Assembly (NCBI GenBank): GCA_963819975.1
Contig: CAWFYE010000002.1
Span: forward strand, 310,001 to 374,000
From: Palsa-1392 sp963819975
GTDB taxonomy: Bacteria > Verrucomicrobiota > Verrucomicrobiia > Chthoniobacterales > UBA10450
Direction of reading: 5' to 3'
DNA length: 64,000 nucleotides
Positions 1 through 9,039 of this stretch are shown here, one piece after another. The position numbers and the translations under genes were made by a program. Each line of letters begins with the position of its first letter. The stretch's first letter is position 1. The notes beneath the pieces are model-generated. The model was not told where the DNA came from and made no database searches. It saw only the letters and a list, made by a program, of their open reading frames with translations.

Positions 1-50
1 GGATGACAAGAAAGGAACGTGCCGCAGAATTTCGCGCCGACGCGGTTCAT
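1..50 (-). CDS. Start of next dcw-operon gene, cut by window edge
   Basis: An ATG at 50-48 overlaps the TGA stop of murC-murB (49-47) as ATGA, the same coupling used at most junctions of this operon. The 16 codons visible begin M-N-R-V-G-A-K-F and stay open to the window edge. In related genomes ddl (D-Ala-D-Ala ligase) or ftsQ usually follows murB, but too little is visible to decide. The overlap is seen; the identity is a guess. Confidence 0.4.
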   Translation of the reverse strand, partial: MNRVGAKFCGTFLSCH

Positions 51-2341
51 GAATTCTCCCCCACGATTTGGACTTCGGTTTCCAGCTCGACTCCACGTTC
101 TTTGCGCGCCGTCGCCTGGATCTGCCCGATCAACTCAAGGACTTCGTCGGCTGTGGCGGCGCCTTCATTCACAATAAAATTGCCGTGCACTTCCGAGACC
201 CGCGCATCGCCCACCCGTGAGCCTTTCAGGCCCAGCTCGTCGACCAGTTTGCCAGCCGGGCAGGCTGCCGGATTTTTGAAAATGCAGCCCGCGCTCTTCG
301 CGCTCGGCTGGGTGGCGCGGCGTTTCTCCTGCGACGCGTCCAGTCGCCTGACGATTTCCTCGGCCGACGATTTCTCCCCGCGAAAAACAGCCGAAACAGC
401 GAAGTTTTCCTCGAGCGAGGGAACGTGACGATATTGCACTTCCAATTCGGCCGGCGTCTTTTCATGGGCCACTCCTTCGCGATCGAGATATCGCACCCGA
501 ACGACCTGATCGAAAGCCTGCGCTCCCATCGCCCCGGCGTTCATCCGCAGGCCGCCGCCGACTGATCCTGGAATTCCTTCCATCCATTCAAAACCGCCGA
601 TCCCCGCGGCTTTCCCCGCATAGGCGACCTGCTTCAGCTTCGCCCCCACTCCGGCCGTCACTTCGAGACCGGCCGTCTCGACTTTATCGAACTCGCCGCC
701 GCTCGGATGAACCACTACCCCACGAATGCCGCCCTCTCGCACGAGCAGATTGGACCCGCGACCGATGACGAAGAGCGGGAGATTTTCGCGCCGGCAAAAC
801 CGGATCAATTTCGCGAAAGCTTCCTCGGTTCTTGGTTCGACCCAGAATTGCGCCGGGCCGCCGACCCGCAGAGTGGTGTGCTTGGCGAGCGGTTCTGAGA
901 GGCGGACTTCGCCTTTCGGCCCGACGAGCTCCTTCAAGCGCTCGGCGATGACCAACTCGGCCGCGAGCTTGGCCAATTGCTCGTGCACGTTGCCCGCGCC
1001 GAGGCTGAGGACGAGATCGCCCTCCAGCAGCATCCGGCCGAGATCGCCATGCAGCCGATCGAGTCGCGGTTGATACGAAACAGCGCGGTGGCCGTGCTGC
1101 GAAATCGCGTCCACGATCGTCTGACCGCTGATCCCCGGGAGCGCAGCTTCGCTGGCCGCGTAAACATCCGTGATCACAACCTGATCGGCATCGTCAAAGG
1201 CCGCGCCAAATTCGTGCTGCAAAGCCTTCGTTCGGGAATAACGATGCGGTTGGAACATCGTCAGGATCCGCTTGCGCCCGGCGGAGCGCGCGGTCGCGAG
1301 CGTCGCCCGAATCTCTGTTGGATGATGCGCATAATCATCGACCAGAAGAAAACGATCGCTCTGGTATTTGATCTCGAAGCGGCGGCGGGCGTGTCGAAAA
1401 GTGCCTAACGATTTTGCGACTTTGTCGAACGGAATTCCCAGCTCGGTGGCGAGTGCGATGACCCCGAGTGCGTTGCTCACGTTGTGCTTTCCGGGCACGC
1501 TGAGGGTCGCATCGCCCAGTTTCTCGCCGCCGCGTTGGACGCAGAAAATAGCGGCGAAATCCTGCAGCTCGAGTCCGGTTGCGCGATAGCGTGCTTCCTC
1601 ACTGAAGCCGTAGGAAACCGTCCGGGCGTGTGCGCGGCAGATGCGAGGGGCGTGTAGATCGTCGGCGCAATAAAAGACCGAGCCCTTTGCCTGCCGGAGT
1701 AGTTTCGCGAAGACCTCCTCGATCGCGGCCAGGTCTTTGTAATAGTCGAGATGCTCTTCCTCCACGTTGAGGATGAGGGCGTGCTCCGGCTGGAACAGTT
1801 GCAGCGTGCCGTCGCTCTCGTCCCCTTCCGCGACGAAATATTCGCCGCGCGAATCCCAATGCGCGTTGCTCCCCAGAATCGGAATCTCCGCCCCGACGTA
1901 ATGCGATGGATGCAATCCGCCGCCGCGCAAAACGTGCGCCATCATCGCGGTCGTGGTCGTTTTACCGTGCATCCCGGCGACGATGATTCCACGCTTCCCG
2001 AGCATGACGGCGGCGAGCGCCTCGGCCCGGCGGATCGCGGGAATCTTGTGCGCTCTCGCCGCCGCCAGGATTGGGTTGTCTTCCTTGATCGCGGACGAAA
2101 AAACAATCAGCTCAGCGCCTTCCGCGTCTTCCGTCCGATGGGGTGAAGAAAAGCGCAGACCGAGCTGGGCGAGCCGCTGCGTTTCCTGGGTGCGCACCCG
2201 GTCGGAGCCGCGGACATCGTGTCCGAGTTCGAGGAGGAGGGTAGCAATCCCGCTCATCCCACTCCCCGCCACCCCGATGAGATGGATTGCATGGCGTTCC
2301 GCGGTCAGGAATTTTGAGAGATCAGGCAGCAGCGGCGTCAT
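47..2341 (-). CDS. murC-murB: Fused MurC-MurB: UDP-MurNAc--L-alanine ligase / UDP-enolpyruvyl-GlcNAc reductase
   Basis: This 764-residue protein joins two cytoplasmic enzymes of peptidoglycan precursor synthesis. Residues 1 to about 465 are MurC: nucleotide-binding GVAGSGMSG near residue 23, the Mur-ligase P-loop GMHGKTTT at 123-130, then the ligase C-terminal domain. From about 470 on it is MurB: FAD-binding segments RGSNLLVREGG, GIPGSVGG and RMNAGAMG, and the substrate-site pieces SAGCIFKNP and HGNFIVNEG near the end. MurB makes UDP-MurNAc, which MurC then ligates to L-alanine, so the fusion joins two consecutive steps. It overlaps the 3' end of murG by 20 nt. A copy of the 9-mer GCCTAACGA at 1403-1411 encodes Ser-Leu-Gly in the MurC part. 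Confidence 0.95.
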   Translation of the reverse strand: MTPLLPDLSKFLTAERHAIHLIGVAGSGMSGIATLLLELGHDVRGSDRVRTQETQRLAQLGLRFSSPHRTEDAEGAELIVFSSAIKEDNPILAAARAHKIPAIRRAEALAAVMLGKRGIIVAGMHGKTTTTAMMAHVLRGGGLHPSHYVGAEIPILGSNAHWDSRGEYFVAEGDESDGTLQLFQPEHALILNVEEEHLDYYKDLAAIEEVFAKLLRQAKGSVFYCADDLHAPRICRAHARTVSYGFSEEARYRATGLELQDFAAIFCVQRGGEKLGDATLSVPGKHNVSNALGVIALATELGIPFDKVAKSLGTFRHARRRFEIKYQSDRFLLVDDYAHHPTEIRATLATARSAGRKRILTMFQPHRYSRTKALQHEFGAAFDDADQVVITDVYAASEAALPGISGQTIVDAISQHGHRAVSYQPRLDRLHGDLGRMLLEGDLVLSLGAGNVHEQLAKLAAELVIAERLKELVGPKGEVRLSEPLAKHTTLRVGGPAQFWVEPRTEEAFAKLIRFCRRENLPLFVIGRGSNLLVREGGIRGVVVHPSGGEFDKVETAGLEVTAGVGAKLKQVAYAGKAAGIGGFEWMEGIPGSVGGGLRMNAGAMGAQAFDQVVRVRYLDREGVAHEKTPAELEVQYRHVPSLEENFAVSAVFRGEKSSAEEIVRRLDASQEKRRATQPSAKSAGCIFKNPAACPAGKLVDELGLKGSRVGDARVSEVHGNFIVNEGAATADEVLELIGQIQATARKERGVELETEVQIVGENS

Positions 2342-3425
2342 TTGGCTGGCTATATTTCTCCATCGTTTCGACGACCAAAGTGGCCGCGTTTTTTGGCGCG
2401 AGCGCGGCCGCGTTGGCCGACATGGTGCGAAGGGTTGCGGGATCGCTCAGCAAGTCACGAATTTTTTGGGCGAGCAATTCCCCGTTCAGATCGGATTCCT
2501 TTAAAAGGAGAGCGGCTTTTGCCCTAACGAATATCTCGGCGTTGCGCGTCTGGTGATCGTCCGCCGCGTAAGGATAGGGGATAAGGAGCGCGGGGAGACC
2601 GAAGGTGGCCAACTCGGCCAGACTGGCCGCGCCGCTCCGGGCGATGGCGAAGTCGGCTGCGCTATAAACTTCCTCCATCTCGTGATGAAAGGCCGCGACG
2701 AAGGCCGGGATGTTTTCGCGCCGGTAATTATCCTCCAGCAAGCGCGCGTCGCGGCTACCGGCGAGATGAATTACCTGCAGCGCGACGCCCTGGAGCGAGG
2801 GCATCGCCTTGATCAAAGCTTGGTTGATCCCGCTCGCGCCCTGGCTGCCGCCCATCACAAGGAGAGTCGGAACGCCCGGTTTCAGCCCGAGTTTCCTGAG
2901 CGCTTCCTTGGAATCGATCCGGTGCAGGCTGGAACGGATCGGCGTACCGGTAAATTCCGTCTGCGCCTTGGGAAAAAAAGCAGCGCACTCCTGGAAGCCG
3001 AGAAGGACCGCACGGACAAAGCGCGCGGTGTGGCGGTTCGCTTTACCTGGGAAGGCGTTCGACTCGTGGATGAAGGTCGGGATGCCGCGCATCCGGCCGG
3101 CGATGACCGGCGCGGTCGAAGTGAAACCGCCCATCCCGAGGACGACCTGGGGATTGAATTTGCGAAAGATCCCGCGGCAGAGCGACAGGCTGTCGTTGAA
3201 GCGCCTAACGAACGCGAGAATCGCGGGCGAAAAAGGCGAGGGGAGCGCAACGGTCGGAAGTTTCTCGAAACGAAAATCCGTCCGCCCCTCAGCGACGAGG
3301 GTATCGACCTCCTTCTCGGAAATAAAGAGCAGCACCTCGTGTCCGTGTTCCCGCAGCACTTCGGCGACCGCGAGACCGGGAAAGAGATGCCCGCCTGTTC
3401 CTCCACATGCGATCACAGCGTTCAT
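2322..3425 (-). CDS. murG: MurG, UDP-GlcNAc:lipid I N-acetylglucosaminyltransferase
   Basis: The 367-residue protein converts lipid I to lipid II at the inner face of the cytoplasmic membrane. The N-terminal glycine-rich loop CGGTGGHLFPGLAVAE, the GMGGFTS segment, the HESNAFPGKAN motif and the donor-site GGSQGASGIN and SGAASLAEL segments are in the usual MurG order and the length is typical. The start is coupled to ftsW: its stop and this ATG share one base (TGATG at 3423-3427). The 3' end runs 20 nt into murC-murB. A 9-mer copy at 3203-3211 encodes Val-Arg. Confidence 0.96.
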   Translation of the reverse strand: MNAVIACGGTGGHLFPGLAVAEVLREHGHEVLLFISEKEVDTLVAEGRTDFRFEKLPTVALPSPFSPAILAFVRRFNDSLSLCRGIFRKFNPQVVLGMGGFTSTAPVIAGRMRGIPTFIHESNAFPGKANRHTARFVRAVLLGFQECAAFFPKAQTEFTGTPIRSSLHRIDSKEALRKLGLKPGVPTLLVMGGSQGASGINQALIKAMPSLQGVALQVIHLAGSRDARLLEDNYRRENIPAFVAAFHHEMEEVYSAADFAIARSGAASLAELATFGLPALLIPYPYAADDHQTRNAEIFVRAKAALLLKESDLNGELLAQKIRDLLSDPATLRTMSANAAALAPKNAATLVVETMEKYSQPNDAAAA

Positions 3426-4567
3426 CAGATTCGTGGGGTGACTCGCGCCCGGAGCGCCATTTCCTTTCTTGGCGCGGGCTCGAGCACGCCCTGTCGGTAG
3501 ATATTCAAGAGAAGCCCAACCGCGAAAAGCGCCACCACAAGATTCGATCCGCCATAGCTGACGAACGGAAGTGGCAGCCCTTTGTTTGGCAAAAGTGAAG
3601 TCACCACCCCGATGTTGATCGCCGCCTGGAATGCGAGTAGCGCCACGATACCGCTCGCCAAGAGGAGGCCGAAACGATCGCGCGCGTGAAGGGCGATCGT
3701 CATCCCGCAGATGATGATGAGAACGAAAAGAAAAACCACGAGGAGGCTGAAACGGAGGCCCAGTTCTTCGCCCACGATCGGGAAAATAAAATCAGTGTGG
3801 GCGTAGGGCAGATAGGACATTTTTTGCCGGCCGTTGCCGAGCCCGAGGCCCTCGATCCCGCCGCTTCCCCAGGCGATAAGGGCCTGCATCTGCTGCAGGC
3901 CGGCGGTCAATTTGTATTGCTCGGGATGGAGGAAAGCCAATATGCGGCCATTCCGCTCCGCGATGTGGGTCGCGAGATAAAGAATGGCGCCGACTCCACC
4001 TAACGACAGGGTGCCGAGGAGAGCGAGATTGGCCCCGGCGATGAACATGACGACGAAGGTCGTGCCCCCGATCAGAACGGTCGTGCCGAGATCGACCTCC
4101 GTGATGATGAGAGAGAGAAGCAGGCTAACGATCGCCATCGGGAGGATAAAGCCGCGCCAGACCTTGCTGCTCTCCTTTTCATAGCGCGAAAACCAAAAGG
4201 CGAGGAAGAAGACGGCCGCGAGCTTGGCGAACTCGGAGGGCTGGCAGGTGATGCCGTGAAATTCGAGCCAGCGCCAGGAGCCATTGATCTTGTGCCGGAG
4301 CGGCGGGAGAAAACAGAGCGCCAGCCCGACGAGCGAGAAGGCAAACCAGATCCACCAGGTGCGCTGCCAGAAGTGGTAATCGATCAGGGCCGCGGCGGTG
4401 CAGGCGACGAGGCCGATTCCGAGCCACATGGCGTGGCGACGGAGGAAATAATAGACGTCGTTGTGACTGTCTTTCGCGAAGGCACCGGTGCTGAAAAGAA
4501 TCACGATGCCGATCGCCAGGAGGCCGAGGACAGCGAGAAACAGGATGTAGGCGCTCTTCCGTTGCAT
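3425..4567 (-). CDS. ftsW: FtsW/RodA-family SEDS glycosyltransferase (FtsW)
   Basis: A 380-residue polytopic membrane protein with about ten hydrophobic segments. It carries SEDS signatures such as CQPSEFAKLA, EVDLGTTVLIGG, FIFPIVGEELG and PFVSYGGSN near the C-terminus. Family knowledge makes it the lipid II polymerase of the divisome, working with the transpeptidase FtsI encoded upstream in the same operon. It lies between the LysM protein gene and murG, as FtsW does in dcw clusters. RodA is the alternative from sequence alone, but the location favours FtsW. Confidence 0.94.
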   Translation of the reverse strand: MQRKSAYILFLAVLGLLAIGIVILFSTGAFAKDSHNDVYYFLRRHAMWLGIGLVACTAAALIDYHFWQRTWWIWFAFSLVGLALCFLPPLRHKINGSWRWLEFHGITCQPSEFAKLAAVFFLAFWFSRYEKESSKVWRGFILPMAIVSLLLSLIITEVDLGTTVLIGGTTFVVMFIAGANLALLGTLSLGGVGAILYLATHIAERNGRILAFLHPEQYKLTAGLQQMQALIAWGSGGIEGLGLGNGRQKMSYLPYAHTDFIFPIVGEELGLRFSLLVVFLFVLIIICGMTIALHARDRFGLLLASGIVALLAFQAAINIGVVTSLLPNKGLPLPFVSYGGSNLVVALFAVGLLLNIYRQGVLEPAPRKEMALRARVTPRI

Positions 4568-4586
4568 GGGGCGGTTTCGGCTCTCG

Positions 4587-5156
4587 TTAGTCTGTTTTGC
4601 CTTTGCTCGCCGGTTGGACGGGAATGTGGAGTTTCTGTCCGATCTGTAATTTGCGCGGGTCGGTGATCTGGTTGAGCTCGAGCAGGTCGGCTTCCGAGAC
4701 CTTGAGATGGCGCGCGATCGTGACCGGGTTGTCCCCTTTCACGACAGTGTAGATCTTGCCCGAATCGGGCACCGTCGGAGGTGCGATGACCGCTTTGGGA
4801 TGCTCGGCGGTTTTCTCCGGCGTTTTGCTTTCGGTTTTGATCGCGACCTTCGTCACTTCGTTAGGCTCAGTCGTCGCCGGTTCTTCCGCGACAGCAGGGA
4901 CGGCGGGAGTCGCGATCGCCTCCGGTGCGTTGGCCGTCGCCATCGTCTCGCGGGTCTTGATTGTGTTGAAGGCGATGATCCCGGCCACGGCCACAATGTG
5001 GAGGACGAGGACGATGAGGAGCGCGCGCGACAATTTCATGTTCGGCTCCGACATCTGCTCGTAGTCCATGGCGTCGGGCAGACCGAGCGAACGCGAGCGA
5101 CGCGCGGTTGTGGCCCGGAGTTTCTTTCGTTTCATGATGATGGATGGCATTTTCAT
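4587..5156 (-). CDS. Membrane-anchored LysM-domain protein within the dcw operon
   Basis: A 189-residue protein. A basic N-terminal cytoplasmic tail (residues 1-40) is followed by one membrane segment (about 43-63, LLIVLVLHIVAVAGIIAF), a Pro/Ala/Glu/Thr-rich periplasmic linker, and one C-terminal LysM domain (from YTVVKGDNPVTIARHLKV to GQKLHIPV). LysM domains bind N-acetylglucosamine polymers, so a peptidoglycan-binding envelope role is inferred. The ATG at 5156 overlaps the murD stop as ATGA, which is why this start is preferred to upstream ones lying inside murD. A LysM gene between murD and ftsW is not part of the classical dcw order. A 9-mer copy at 4858-4866 encodes Pro-Asn-Glu in the linker. 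Confidence 0.85.
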   Translation of the reverse strand: MKMPSIIMKRKKLRATTARRSRSLGLPDAMDYEQMSEPNMKLSRALLIVLVLHIVAVAGIIAFNTIKTRETMATANAPEAIATPAVPAVAEEPATTEPNEVTKVAIKTESKTPEKTAEHPKAVIAPPTVPDSGKIYTVVKGDNPVTIARHLKVSEADLLELNQITDPRKLQIGQKLHIPVQPASKGKTD

Positions 5157-6487
5157 AGTGTTGGGTCGGGCAGACCGCGCACGAGGGCGCGGAATTGATC
5201 GCCGCGATCGGCGTAGCTCTTGAACATGTCGAAGGAGGAAGTGCCGGGGGAAAAGAGAACGATCTCGCCCTCTCGGGCCGCGGCCTGGGCGCGCTCGACG
5301 GCCGCGCCTAACGACGAAACCAGCTCGCATTCCGTCGCCTCGCGCCAGTCGTGCGCGACGCGCGAGGCGATCTCGCCGATCAGGACGGCGTGCCGCACCT
5401 TGCGGACGACGAGCGGGGCGATGGAATCGAAAGCGAAGCCCTTGTCCTTTCCGCCGGCGATCAGAACGATCGGCTTGGTTGTACTGAGGAGCGCTTTTTC
5501 GAGCGCGTCGAGATTAGTCGCTTTCGAGTCGTTGATGTAATCGACGCCTGCGATCGTGCGGATGAATTCGAGGCGGTGCAGTTGTGCGCGGTAGGCGCAG
5601 AGCGGCGGCACCATCTCCTCAAAGGCAAGCCGGCGGGCCCGGCCGACGGCGAGCGCCGCCATCATGTTCTCGGCGTTGTGCGGGCCGCGCAGTTGCGCTT
5701 CGGCCAGGTTAAGGACGCGTTGTTGTCGATAGAGAATCCAGCCGTCGCCTAACGAAAAGTCACCGTCATTGGTCCAGGCGCTGAAAGTGGTGACCCTGGC
5801 CTTCAGACCGGGCAAATCTTCCGCGACGTTGAGGACCGCGGTGTCGTCCGCGTTCTGGTTTTCGAAAATGCGCAGCTTGGCCGCGCGATATTCGCGAATC
5901 GACGGGTAACGATCGAGGTGATCGGGCGCAAAATTGAGCCAGACAGCAATCTCGGGATGAAATTCGCGAATCGTTTCGACCTGAAACGAACTAACTTCGA
6001 CCGTCAGGACGACGTAGTCCTCTTTTTCGCGGGCCGCTTCCACGAGCGGCTTGCCGATGTTGCCGCAAGCGACGGTGCGTTGTCCGCAGGCGTTCAACAT
6101 TTGCGAGATCAATTCCGTCGTCGTCGTCTTTCCGTTCGTGCCGGTGATCCCGATCACCGGGACGTTGCAAAATTGCCAGCCGAGCTCGAGTTCGCCGATC
6201 GTCGGGATGTTCTTGCGCAAAAAATTTCGGCCTAACGGCAGCTCTGGATCGATCCCGGGGCTGAGCACGCCGAGATCGTAAACAGCGGGATCTTCCTCCG
6301 CCGCCGGACCGCAGAGCAGGTAAACGCCCTTCGCCCGCAACGGATCGAGGCCGGCCAGTTTTTCTTCCGGCGCGCTGTCGAGCATTGTCACCTTCGCGCC
6401 TTCCTCCGCGAGAAGAAGCGCGGCCGCTTTTCCGCTCCGGCCCGCCCCGAGCACCGCGACGTTCTTGTTTTTGTAGTCGGGCTTCAT
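5153..6487 (-). CDS. murD: MurD, UDP-MurNAc-L-alanine--D-glutamate ligase
   Basis: The 444-residue cytoplasmic ligase adds D-glutamate to UDP-MurNAc-L-Ala. It has the N-terminal Rossmann loop AVLGAGRSGKAA, the ATP loop GITGTNGKTTTTEL, NFAPDHLDRY, and the C-terminal motifs NDSKATNLDA and LIAGGKDKG. The ATG at 6487 overlaps the mraY stop as ATGA. Two 9-mer copies (5306-5314 and 5747-5755) both read Ser-Leu-Gly. Confidence 0.96.
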   Translation of the reverse strand: MKPDYKNKNVAVLGAGRSGKAAALLLAEEGAKVTMLDSAPEEKLAGLDPLRAKGVYLLCGPAAEEDPAVYDLGVLSPGIDPELPLGRNFLRKNIPTIGELELGWQFCNVPVIGITGTNGKTTTTELISQMLNACGQRTVACGNIGKPLVEAAREKEDYVVLTVEVSSFQVETIREFHPEIAVWLNFAPDHLDRYPSIREYRAAKLRIFENQNADDTAVLNVAEDLPGLKARVTTFSAWTNDGDFSLGDGWILYRQQRVLNLAEAQLRGPHNAENMMAALAVGRARRLAFEEMVPPLCAYRAQLHRLEFIRTIAGVDYINDSKATNLDALEKALLSTTKPIVLIAGGKDKGFAFDSIAPLVVRKVRHAVLIGEIASRVAHDWREATECELVSSLGAAVERAQAAAREGEIVLFSPGTSSFDMFKSYADRGDQFRALVRGLPDPTL

Positions 6488-7584
6488 CGCAGTTTTAAGG
6501 TGGCCAAGCCGAGGAGCGCAAAGACGATCGAAAGGATCCAGAATCGGACGATGACGGTGTTTTCCTTCCAGCCGTTCAGCTCGAAGTGATGATGGATCGG
6601 CGACATGGCGAAGAGCCGTTTGCCGGTCAGCTTGAAACTTAAAACCTGGAGGATGACCGAGACCGCTTCGATAACGAAGACGCCGCCCACGACCGCGAGG
6701 AGGAGCTCCTGTTTGCAGCAGATCGCGACCACCCCAATCATTCCGCCGATCGCGAGCGAGCCGGTGTCGCCCATGAAAATCTTCGCCGGATGACAATTAA
6801 ACCAGAGAAAGCCGAGACCGGCGCCGACTAACGCGGCGCAGACAACCGCCAGTTCACCGGAGAAAGGGTAAAACGGGACCTGCAGATATTGCGCGATGCG
6901 AAAATTTCCGGCCGCATAGGAGAGCAAGGCGTAGGCAAACGCGACCGTGATCGTGCAACCGATCGCGAGACCGTCGAGGCCGTCGGTCAGGTTCACGGCG
7001 TTCGACGCGCCGACGATGATGAGCGCGAAAAAGAAAAAGGTGAAGACGCCCATGTTCACGATCACGGGCAGTTTGTAGAACGGCAGGTAAAGCGAGCGCG
7101 CCTGCACTTCGATGAGGGGATTGAAGAGAAAAAAGCCAGTCACGATTCCGGCGAGCGCGAGCTGGAAAACGAGTTTCAGCCGGCCGCTGATCCCGTCCGA
7201 CTTCTTCTTCGTGACCTTCAGGTAATCGTCGACGAAGCCGAGAATACCAAGGTAAACCATGCAAAAAATAACCAGCCAGACGAAGGGATTGTCCGGCCGC
7301 GCCCAGACGACCGAGGCGAACACGACCGAGCCGATAACGAGCACGCCGCCCATCGTGGGCGTGCCTTGTTTGCCACCGTGCAACTCCGCCAGATGCCGCA
7401 CTTCCGAGGCGGTCCGAATCGGCTGACCGACCTTGAGCGAGACGAGTTTGCGGATGACGTAGTTACCGAAAAGGAGCGAGATCGCGAAAGCCGTAATGGC
7501 GGCGAGGACGGCGCGAAAAGTGACGTAGTAGAAAACGTTGAAGCCTTTGAACTCCTCCGTCAGACGATGTAGGTAAAACATCAT
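6484..7584 (-). CDS. mraY: MraY, phospho-MurNAc-pentapeptide transferase
   Basis: A 366-residue polytopic membrane enzyme that transfers phospho-MurNAc-pentapeptide to undecaprenyl phosphate to form lipid I. Diagnostic motifs are GKQGTPTMGG, the metal and substrate acidic segment FVDDYLKVTKK, NLTDGLDGLAIG, MGDTGSLAIGG and PIHHHFEL. About ten membrane segments are visible. Two ATG codons (7584 and 7581) are adjacent; the first forms ATGATG with the murF stop and is used here. A much longer open frame extends upstream inside murF but is a shadow. Confidence 0.96.
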   Translation of the reverse strand: MMFYLHRLTEEFKGFNVFYYVTFRAVLAAITAFAISLLFGNYVIRKLVSLKVGQPIRTASEVRHLAELHGGKQGTPTMGGVLVIGSVVFASVVWARPDNPFVWLVIFCMVYLGILGFVDDYLKVTKKKSDGISGRLKLVFQLALAGIVTGFFLFNPLIEVQARSLYLPFYKLPVIVNMGVFTFFFFALIIVGASNAVNLTDGLDGLAIGCTITVAFAYALLSYAAGNFRIAQYLQVPFYPFSGELAVVCAALVGAGLGFLWFNCHPAKIFMGDTGSLAIGGMIGVVAICCKQELLLAVVGGVFVIEAVSVILQVLSFKLTGKRLFAMSPIHHHFELNGWKENTVIVRFWILSIVFALLGLATLKLR

Positions 7585-8975
7585 GGCGCGCAGGGAGTCT
7601 CCATTTGGCGCTTCGCGAATTCCTCCAGGACCCGTTCGGTGCGGGCCGCGCGGCTGCCCTTGACCAGGACGAGATCGCCGGGGTGAACTGTCTCGCAGAG
7701 CAGGTCGGCCACTTCCTCGGCGGAAGCGAGGGTGCGGCTGTTTTCCAAGCCGGCGGCGCGGGCGGCGGCGGTAATCTCGGAAGCGTCTTTGCCTAACGAA
7801 ACAAGGCAATTTATGCCTAACGACGCCGCCACTTCGCCGACTTCGCGATGGCCGCGGGTGGATTCGGTCCCCAGCTCGGCCATCTGTCCGAGGATTGCGA
7901 TTCGTTGTCCATCGGTTTCGAGCTCGGCCAGGGTACGGAGGGCGGCCTTCATGGAGTCGGGATTCGCGTTGTAGCTGTCGTCGATGAACTGGACGCCGCC
8001 GATCTGCTTGATCTGCAAGCGCGCCTCGGTCACGGGCGCGGCAGCCAGGCCGGTGGCGCATTCCTCGAGCGAAAGATCGAAAACACGCCCGGCGGCGATC
8101 GCGAGCAACGCATTTTGCACCATGTGCAACCCGGGGACCGGGAGGACGGCGTGGCAGCGGTGTGCGCCTTCGAACACGGTAAATTCCGCGCCTTCCGCGG
8201 TCTGGACAATCTCGCGCGCCTGCACGTCGCCGCCGTCGATACCGGCGAAAATGACGCGAGCCGAAGTACGCCGGGCGAGGGTGTCGGCAAATTCGTCGCT
8301 CCTATTTAGGATGAGCGTGCCGTTCTCGGGCAGAACGGCGGCCAGTTCGCCTTTTTCCTGCGCGATCGCTTCGCGTGTTCCCATGAATTCGATATGGGCG
8401 ATGCCGATGTTGGTGATGATCGCGACGTCGGGCTGCGCCAGTTCGGCGAGGTGCGCGATCTCGCCCGGATGATTCATTCCGATTTCCCAGACGGCGATTT
8501 GATCTCGCCCGGTTGCTTCGAGCATGGTCCGGGGGAGGCCGACGTGGTTGTTCAAATTGCCTTCCGTTTTTGTGACGCGGAAGCGGTTCCCCAAAACCGA
8601 GGCAGTGAAATCCTTTGTGCTCGTTTTGCCGTTGCTGCCGGTGATGGCGACGACTTTTAAGCCTAACGAGCGCCGGTATTGGGCCGCGACCCGTTGGTAA
8701 GCGAGGAGCGTGTCCGCAACCCGGAGGAGCGAGAATTCGGGCGACGCTTTACCGCTCCATTTCTTTTCCACAATCGCGCCGGTGGCGCCGCGCTCGACCG
8801 CTTGGGGGATAAACTTATGGCCGTCGAAATTTTCGCCGCGAAGGGCGACGAAAAGGTCGCCAGGCTGGACGGTTCTCGAGTCGGTGCTGAGATTCGTGAC
8901 GATGGCGTCGCGATTGCCGTTTTCCCTGACGGCTCCGGCAAACTCCGCAATTTGGTCGATCGAAAGATGGTCCAT
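7581..8975 (-). CDS. murF: MurF, UDP-MurNAc-tripeptide--D-Ala-D-Ala ligase
   Basis: The 464-residue ligase adds D-Ala-D-Ala to the stem peptide. It has an N-terminal substrate domain with STDSRTVQPGDLFVALRG, the P-loop AITGSNGKTSTKDF, WEIGMNHPGEIA, and the C-terminal DDSYNANPDSM motif. The start ATG at 8975 lies 64 nt after the murE stop, the widest gap in the operon apart from the regulatory region. Three 9-mer copies (7791, 7815 and 8661) all read Ser-Leu-Gly; two are only 24 bp apart. Confidence 0.95.
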   Translation of the reverse strand: MDHLSIDQIAEFAGAVRENGNRDAIVTNLSTDSRTVQPGDLFVALRGENFDGHKFIPQAVERGATGAIVEKKWSGKASPEFSLLRVADTLLAYQRVAAQYRRSLGLKVVAITGSNGKTSTKDFTASVLGNRFRVTKTEGNLNNHVGLPRTMLEATGRDQIAVWEIGMNHPGEIAHLAELAQPDVAIITNIGIAHIEFMGTREAIAQEKGELAAVLPENGTLILNRSDEFADTLARRTSARVIFAGIDGGDVQAREIVQTAEGAEFTVFEGAHRCHAVLPVPGLHMVQNALLAIAAGRVFDLSLEECATGLAAAPVTEARLQIKQIGGVQFIDDSYNANPDSMKAALRTLAELETDGQRIAILGQMAELGTESTRGHREVGEVAASLGINCLVSLGKDASEITAAARAAGLENSRTLASAEEVADLLCETVHPGDLVLVKGSRAARTERVLEEFAKRQMETPCAP

Positions 8976-9039
8976 CGTCAGCGTGGCGCGTGCACACCCC
9001 GGAGTTGGCGGCGAGGATTTTCCGTGGGCTTGGTCATCT